Assembly: GCA_900049755.1 (NCBI GenBank)
Contig: LT160593.1
Location: forward strand, 68,684 to 132,683
DNA from: Corynebacterium provencense
Lineage (GTDB): Bacteria > Actinomycetota > Actinomycetes > Mycobacteriales > Mycobacteriaceae
Direction of reading: 5' to 3'
Length of the DNA stretch: 64,000 bases
Part shown: positions 62,301 through 64,000 of the stretch, piece by piece
Layout of the letters: the number at the start of each line of letters is the position of its first letter
How positions within the stretch are numbered: the first letter of the stretch is position 1
Program-made: the position numbers and the translations under genes
The notes under the pieces: generated by a model
Told to the model about the DNA's origin: nothing
The model's input: only the letters and a program-made list of their open reading frames with translations
Database searches by the model: none

Positions 62301-62798
62301 ACCCACGAGAATGACAAGCTGGATCATGCAGCCGATGATGAACAGAGGCCAGGGTCCGTCATAGATAGTCTTCAGGCTCGCCTCGACGATGATGGGCAGG
62401 TCTGGGTCACTGAGTAACGAGTCATCTCCGGGTCCACCGTTGGAGACGATGACGATGAAGGCGACGAGATTGAAGATGTTGAGCGCCGCGAACAGGATCG
62501 TCCAGATGAGCCAGCCGAGCCGCTTGCCAGCGAGGAGAGCGCCGCCGAGGAAGAACAGTGCCACACACCAGGCGAAGGAGGGCGGCAGCGGGAAGAACAG
62601 CAGATCCAGGGCAGCCCGCACGGAGCGCACGTTCCTGTCGATGTAGGTCAGCAGGACGATGAAGGCACCGAGCAGGGCGTAGCCGGTGAAGAGAACCCCG
62701 AAGAATCGTGGGAGCCGGCGGTCGGGGGCCTTCGCAGGTTGGTGCTGTGCAACCGATATCGGAGCGGTTGCGATCAAGGTCGGGGACGAAGTAGTCAC
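59367..62798 (-). CDS. lysX: Bifunctional lysylphosphatidylglycerol synthetase / lysyl-tRNA synthetase (LysX)
   Basis: LysX charges tRNA with lysine and transfers lysine to phosphatidylglycerol, giving the membrane positive charge and resistance to cationic peptides. Domains of the 1143-residue protein: about seven N-terminal helices (30-260), a GNAT-like LPG synthase domain (about 290-600), an OB-fold tRNA-binding domain (about 690-790) and a class II LysRS core (about 800-1143) with motif 2 FRNEGADATHNPEFT and motif 3 GMGIGVDRLVM. Length agrees with M. tuberculosis LysX (about 1172). I chose GTG 62798 for its GGGAG site; longer starts lack conservation. The promoter should lie in the 273-bp gap 62799-63071, where a TATATT-like -10 is seen near 62920. 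Confidence 0.95.
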   Translation of the reverse strand: MTTSSPTLIATAPISVAQHQPAKAPDRRLPRFFGVLFTGYALLGAFIVLLTYIDRNVRSVRAALDLLFFPLPPSFAWCVALFFLGGALLAGKRLGWLIWTILFAALNIFNLVAFIVIVSNGGPGDDSLLSDPDLPIIVEASLKTIYDGPWPLFIIGCMIQLVILVGLLLGYRSFRARTRSGSVWRGLGCWLTGVTATAVVGAVLVSLWPGSLSGSDRWWWVLEHAVGVNIAEHGVLGGSPTALIRFTVSVLSAFSVIAGVMVLLRSSGDRNALSDTDEEILRTMVARFNGSDSLAYFSFRHDKSVFYAPDGRAAITYRVENGVCLAAADPLGDPAAWDSAIGAWTAMAASYGWTPAVMGASDTGARAYARHGLSAVRLGDEAVLHSADLHLSSPEFRSLRQSVSRARRSGVTVRTRRHHELTAEELHRVDERAEAWRDTTDERGFSMALGRIGDPGDGDCVLVEALVDGEVVAELSLVPWGPDGLSLDLMRRSPAAPNGTVEKMVVDLCLGQAENSGSVPEPRRVSLNFAVFRRIFATESDIGTDPLTRLNRRVLVFFSRWWQMEALYRSNEKYNPQWVPRYLCYGESTSVVRVGVASGMAEGFIPDLSSLPGARILARRSTSPEPVHGPAAEAALARVPTWRDEVANPVRPHRRIPEQVRVRMSTAARLREAGVDPWPVAVKPTVGCGDVTKLDADTPVTVSGRIMARRRFGGVTFLDVQDSTGRCQILVEASRPAATTRIHDLDLADLVQVTGTVGASRNGTVSVLADSLRIEAKALHPLPDTRSGLTDPETRLRNRHLDMTVNPQVGFRLRARAAVLKALRGVLDADAYLEVETPVLQQTHGGASARPFMTHSNAYSIDLYLRIAPELYLKRLLCGGMDRVYELGRDFRNEGADATHNPEFTVLEAYRTHSDYHDMMDLTRRLICAAAIAVHGRPAVTGPDGALVDISGQWPVVSVYEAVTAALTEELTARGRTPEPGWAVTPGTPVEELHRVADAIDYPWRADWDHGHLFEELYGDFVESRTTLPTFYVDFPASTSPLTRPHRSIDGVVERWDLVAWGTELGTAYSELTDPLLQRERLEAQSLLAAGGDREAMEVDEDFLRALEFGMPPTGGMGIGVDRLVMLIVGGGIRDVLAFPMTK

Positions 62799-63071
62799 GG
62801 AAACTCCCGGGGATGAGGGCGCCAGCTGCTGCGGTGGGTACGAGCTGTGAACGACTGAAGGTGGTGGTGCTCCAGAGACTGATGAGCCCACCGGACAGTG
62901 ACTGTACGCTGACGGAATATAGTGGAACCGCAGACCGGTGCCATGGCATTTTCCGGCGGAAAGGTGGCGTGCCGATTTCAGAATTTCTCCGGAGACTCTG
63001 TCGCCGGGGTGTCGGGGTCGTTCTCCCGGCACCCCGTCCCGCCGCTTGTCCGGCCCGTCGAGTTTGCATAC

Positions 63072-63998
63072 TCACCCCACGCGGTAGAGCGTCCACCTGT
63101 CGTCCGACCAGACCAGTTCATGGGGGGACGCCGGGTCGGTGAGTACCGCGGGGACGTCGACACCGGCGTCACGGGCAGCGTCCACCTCGACGAGGACGAG
63201 GTCGACACCCGCCTCCGCCAGGCCGTCCGCCCCGTCTGCGGTTCCGGGCGCGGCCCCGGGGGTGAACCCGTCCCCGGAAGCACCCCCGGACGCCAGTTCG
63301 GAGAGCAGTTGCACCGTCGTCGGATCACCGTCGACGACTCGTCCGTCGACGATGAGGTAGCCGGGGTCCACAGGTGAGCCGGGCAGCATCTTCAGCAGCG
63401 GGTCCAGCACCGGACGTCCGTCGATGAGCCGGTAGTTCCCCGGAGGCCACAGCAGGGTGTGCGGGTCGCTGAGGTCGGCATTCTCCGCGGCGTCCTCCAC
63501 CGCGTCCACGGCATCGGCATACCCGCCGTCCAACGCCACCGGACGCAACTGTGCCAGATCGGCGGGAAGCAACGGGACCTGCAGGAACGCCAGTGCTCCC
63601 GCCAGCAGGACCGGGACAGGCGAAGTAACCCGCGGCACCAGCACATCGACCCGCGACACCAGCATCACCAGTGCCGGCAGCGCGAGCACCACGAATTTCT
63701 GGATGTCGCGCAGCAGCCCCGCCCCGGGCACGGTCTCCAGCACCTCACCGAATAGTGTCAGCCCCGGCCCAGTCGCCAGCAGAGCCGGCACCACCACGGC
63801 CACCCCACCCAGCGCCGACAACCGTCGCAGGCCACCGGTCCACCCACTCCGCCGCCACAGCACCACCGCCACCGTCACAGCGGCCACGGCGAGCAGTACG
63901 CCGGCGGGCGGCACACATCCCGATGTGTACAAGACACAGCCCTGTGGCCGCAGGTGGGCGCAGTGGGGCGCGGCGAGGCCGGTGACGACACGGATGCC
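63072..63998 (-). CDS. Large membrane protein, C-terminal part (partial at right edge; possibly Rv0226c-like)
   Basis: The frame is open from 63072 to the window edge, so only the last 308 residues are seen. They contain about four hydrophobic helices and then an extracytoplasmic domain of about 150 residues (DPHTLLWPPGNYRLIDGRP in part; WTLYRVG at the end) with no cysteines. The layout resembles the C-terminal half of the large conserved envelope membrane proteins encoded beside Rv0225 in M. tuberculosis (Rv0226c). An adapter-like patch at 63902-63939 lies within the coding region (encoding VLYTSG), but the frame stays open through it, so the gene is probably intact apart from local residues. 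The identification is tentative. Confidence 0.6.
   Translation of the reverse strand, partial: GIRVVTGLAAPHCAHLRPQGCVLYTSGCVPPAGVLLAVAAVTVAVVLWRRSGWTGGLRRLSALGGVAVVVPALLATGPGLTLFGEVLETVPGAGLLRDIQKFVVLALPALVMLVSRVDVLVPRVTSPVPVLLAGALAFLQVPLLPADLAQLRPVALDGGYADAVDAVEDAAENADLSDPHTLLWPPGNYRLIDGRPVLDPLLKMLPGSPVDPGYLIVDGRVVDGDPTTVQLLSELASGGASGDGFTPGAAPGTADGADGLAEAGVDLVLVEVDAARDAGVDVPAVLTDPASPHELVWSDDRWTLYRVG
63902..63939. other. Tn5 mosaic-end junction remnant 4 (probable library adapter artefact)
   Basis: About 25 of 38 positions match the head-to-head mosaic-end junction without gaps, including ACACATC and GATGTGTA on either side of the join. It is the fourth such patch in the window and sits inside the right-edge membrane protein gene. 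Confidence 0.7.
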
Positions 63999-64000
63999 GC

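Noticed and set aside
63072-63932. A TTG at 63932 as the true start of the right-edge gene
   Set aside because: The frame remains open beyond it to the window edge and the TTG lies inside the adapter-like patch; hydrophobic segments suggest a larger protein.
1-64000. tRNA, rRNA or CRISPR loci
   Set aside because: No cloverleaf, rRNA or repeat-spacer pattern was seen on reading; a tRNAscan and CRISPR search would settle it.

Overview
The window is high-GC actinobacterial DNA. Its gene content and order point to a Corynebacterium or close mycolic-acid relative (order Mycobacteriales). The left third carries the conserved cell-envelope block known from Mycobacterium tuberculosis (Rv3808c to Rv3799c) and C. 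glutamicum: galactofuranosyltransferase GlfT2, a PAP2 phosphatase, decaprenyl-phosphate phosphoribosyltransferase (UbiA family), two mycolyltransferases (one with LGFP repeats), a DUF732 lipoprotein, a Culp6-like cutinase, FadD32, Pks13 and an AccD carboxyltransferase. AftB, usually found between UbiA and the mycolyltransferase, is missing here.

Region by region: 1-1.6 kb, end of an iron-siderophore ABC importer and a lipoprotein. 1.7-19.6 kb, arabinogalactan precursor synthesis, mycolate condensation and mycolate transfer. 19.8-22.6 kb, a secreted protein of unknown role and a DUF6114/DUF6230 pair. 22.7-25.1 kb, a divergent MFS exporter and LysR regulator. 25.0-29.0 kb, an MmpL (CmpL1-like) operon with an LPG-synthase-type membrane protein and a DUF3054 protein. 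29.2-34.7 kb, trmB, two unknown genes, GTP-dependent PEP carboxykinase and a thioredoxin-fold/TPR protein. 34.7-41.0 kb, a zinc acquisition island: a COG0523 GTPase and ABC ATPase on the minus strand, and permease, AztD-like lipoprotein, zinc-binding protein and second AztD-like lipoprotein on the plus strand. A 17-bp Fur/Zur-type palindrome fills the 29-bp gap between the divergent starts. 41.1-48.0 kb, acetolactate decarboxylase, TetR regulator, ProC-like reductase, DedA protein and a FadB/FadA beta-oxidation pair. 48.2-52.6 kb, an MtrP-like methyltransferase, DUF4395 protein, MFS transporter, an IS3 remnant and an Rv0225-like glycosyltransferase. 52.8-55.8 kb, a glycine betaine/proline ABC importer. 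55.9-62.8 kb, small membrane proteins, a membrane-anchored esterase, an LssY_C protein and LysX. 63.1-64 kb, the C-terminal part of a large membrane protein running off the edge.

Much of the window serves one process: building and exporting the mycolate outer membrane. FadD32, Pks13 and AccD make mycolate, MmpL and probably MtrP help move trehalose monomycolate, and the mycolyltransferases attach it to arabinogalactan assembled by GlfT2 and UbiA. Lipid-related genes (LysX, DedA, LssY_C, LPG-type membrane protein) are also frequent.

The most unexpected signal is technical. At four places (16852, 25422, 30908, 63902) a short AT-richer patch aligns without gaps to the 38-bp head-to-head Tn5 mosaic-end junction used in Nextera mate-pair libraries. 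These look like library adapter remnants blended into the consensus. They damage or distort pks13, the end of the LPG-type gene and start of the DUF3054 gene, the Rv0209-like gene and the right-edge gene. Separately, a 55-bp tandem duplication breaks the frame of the first AztD-like gene, and removing one copy restores it exactly.
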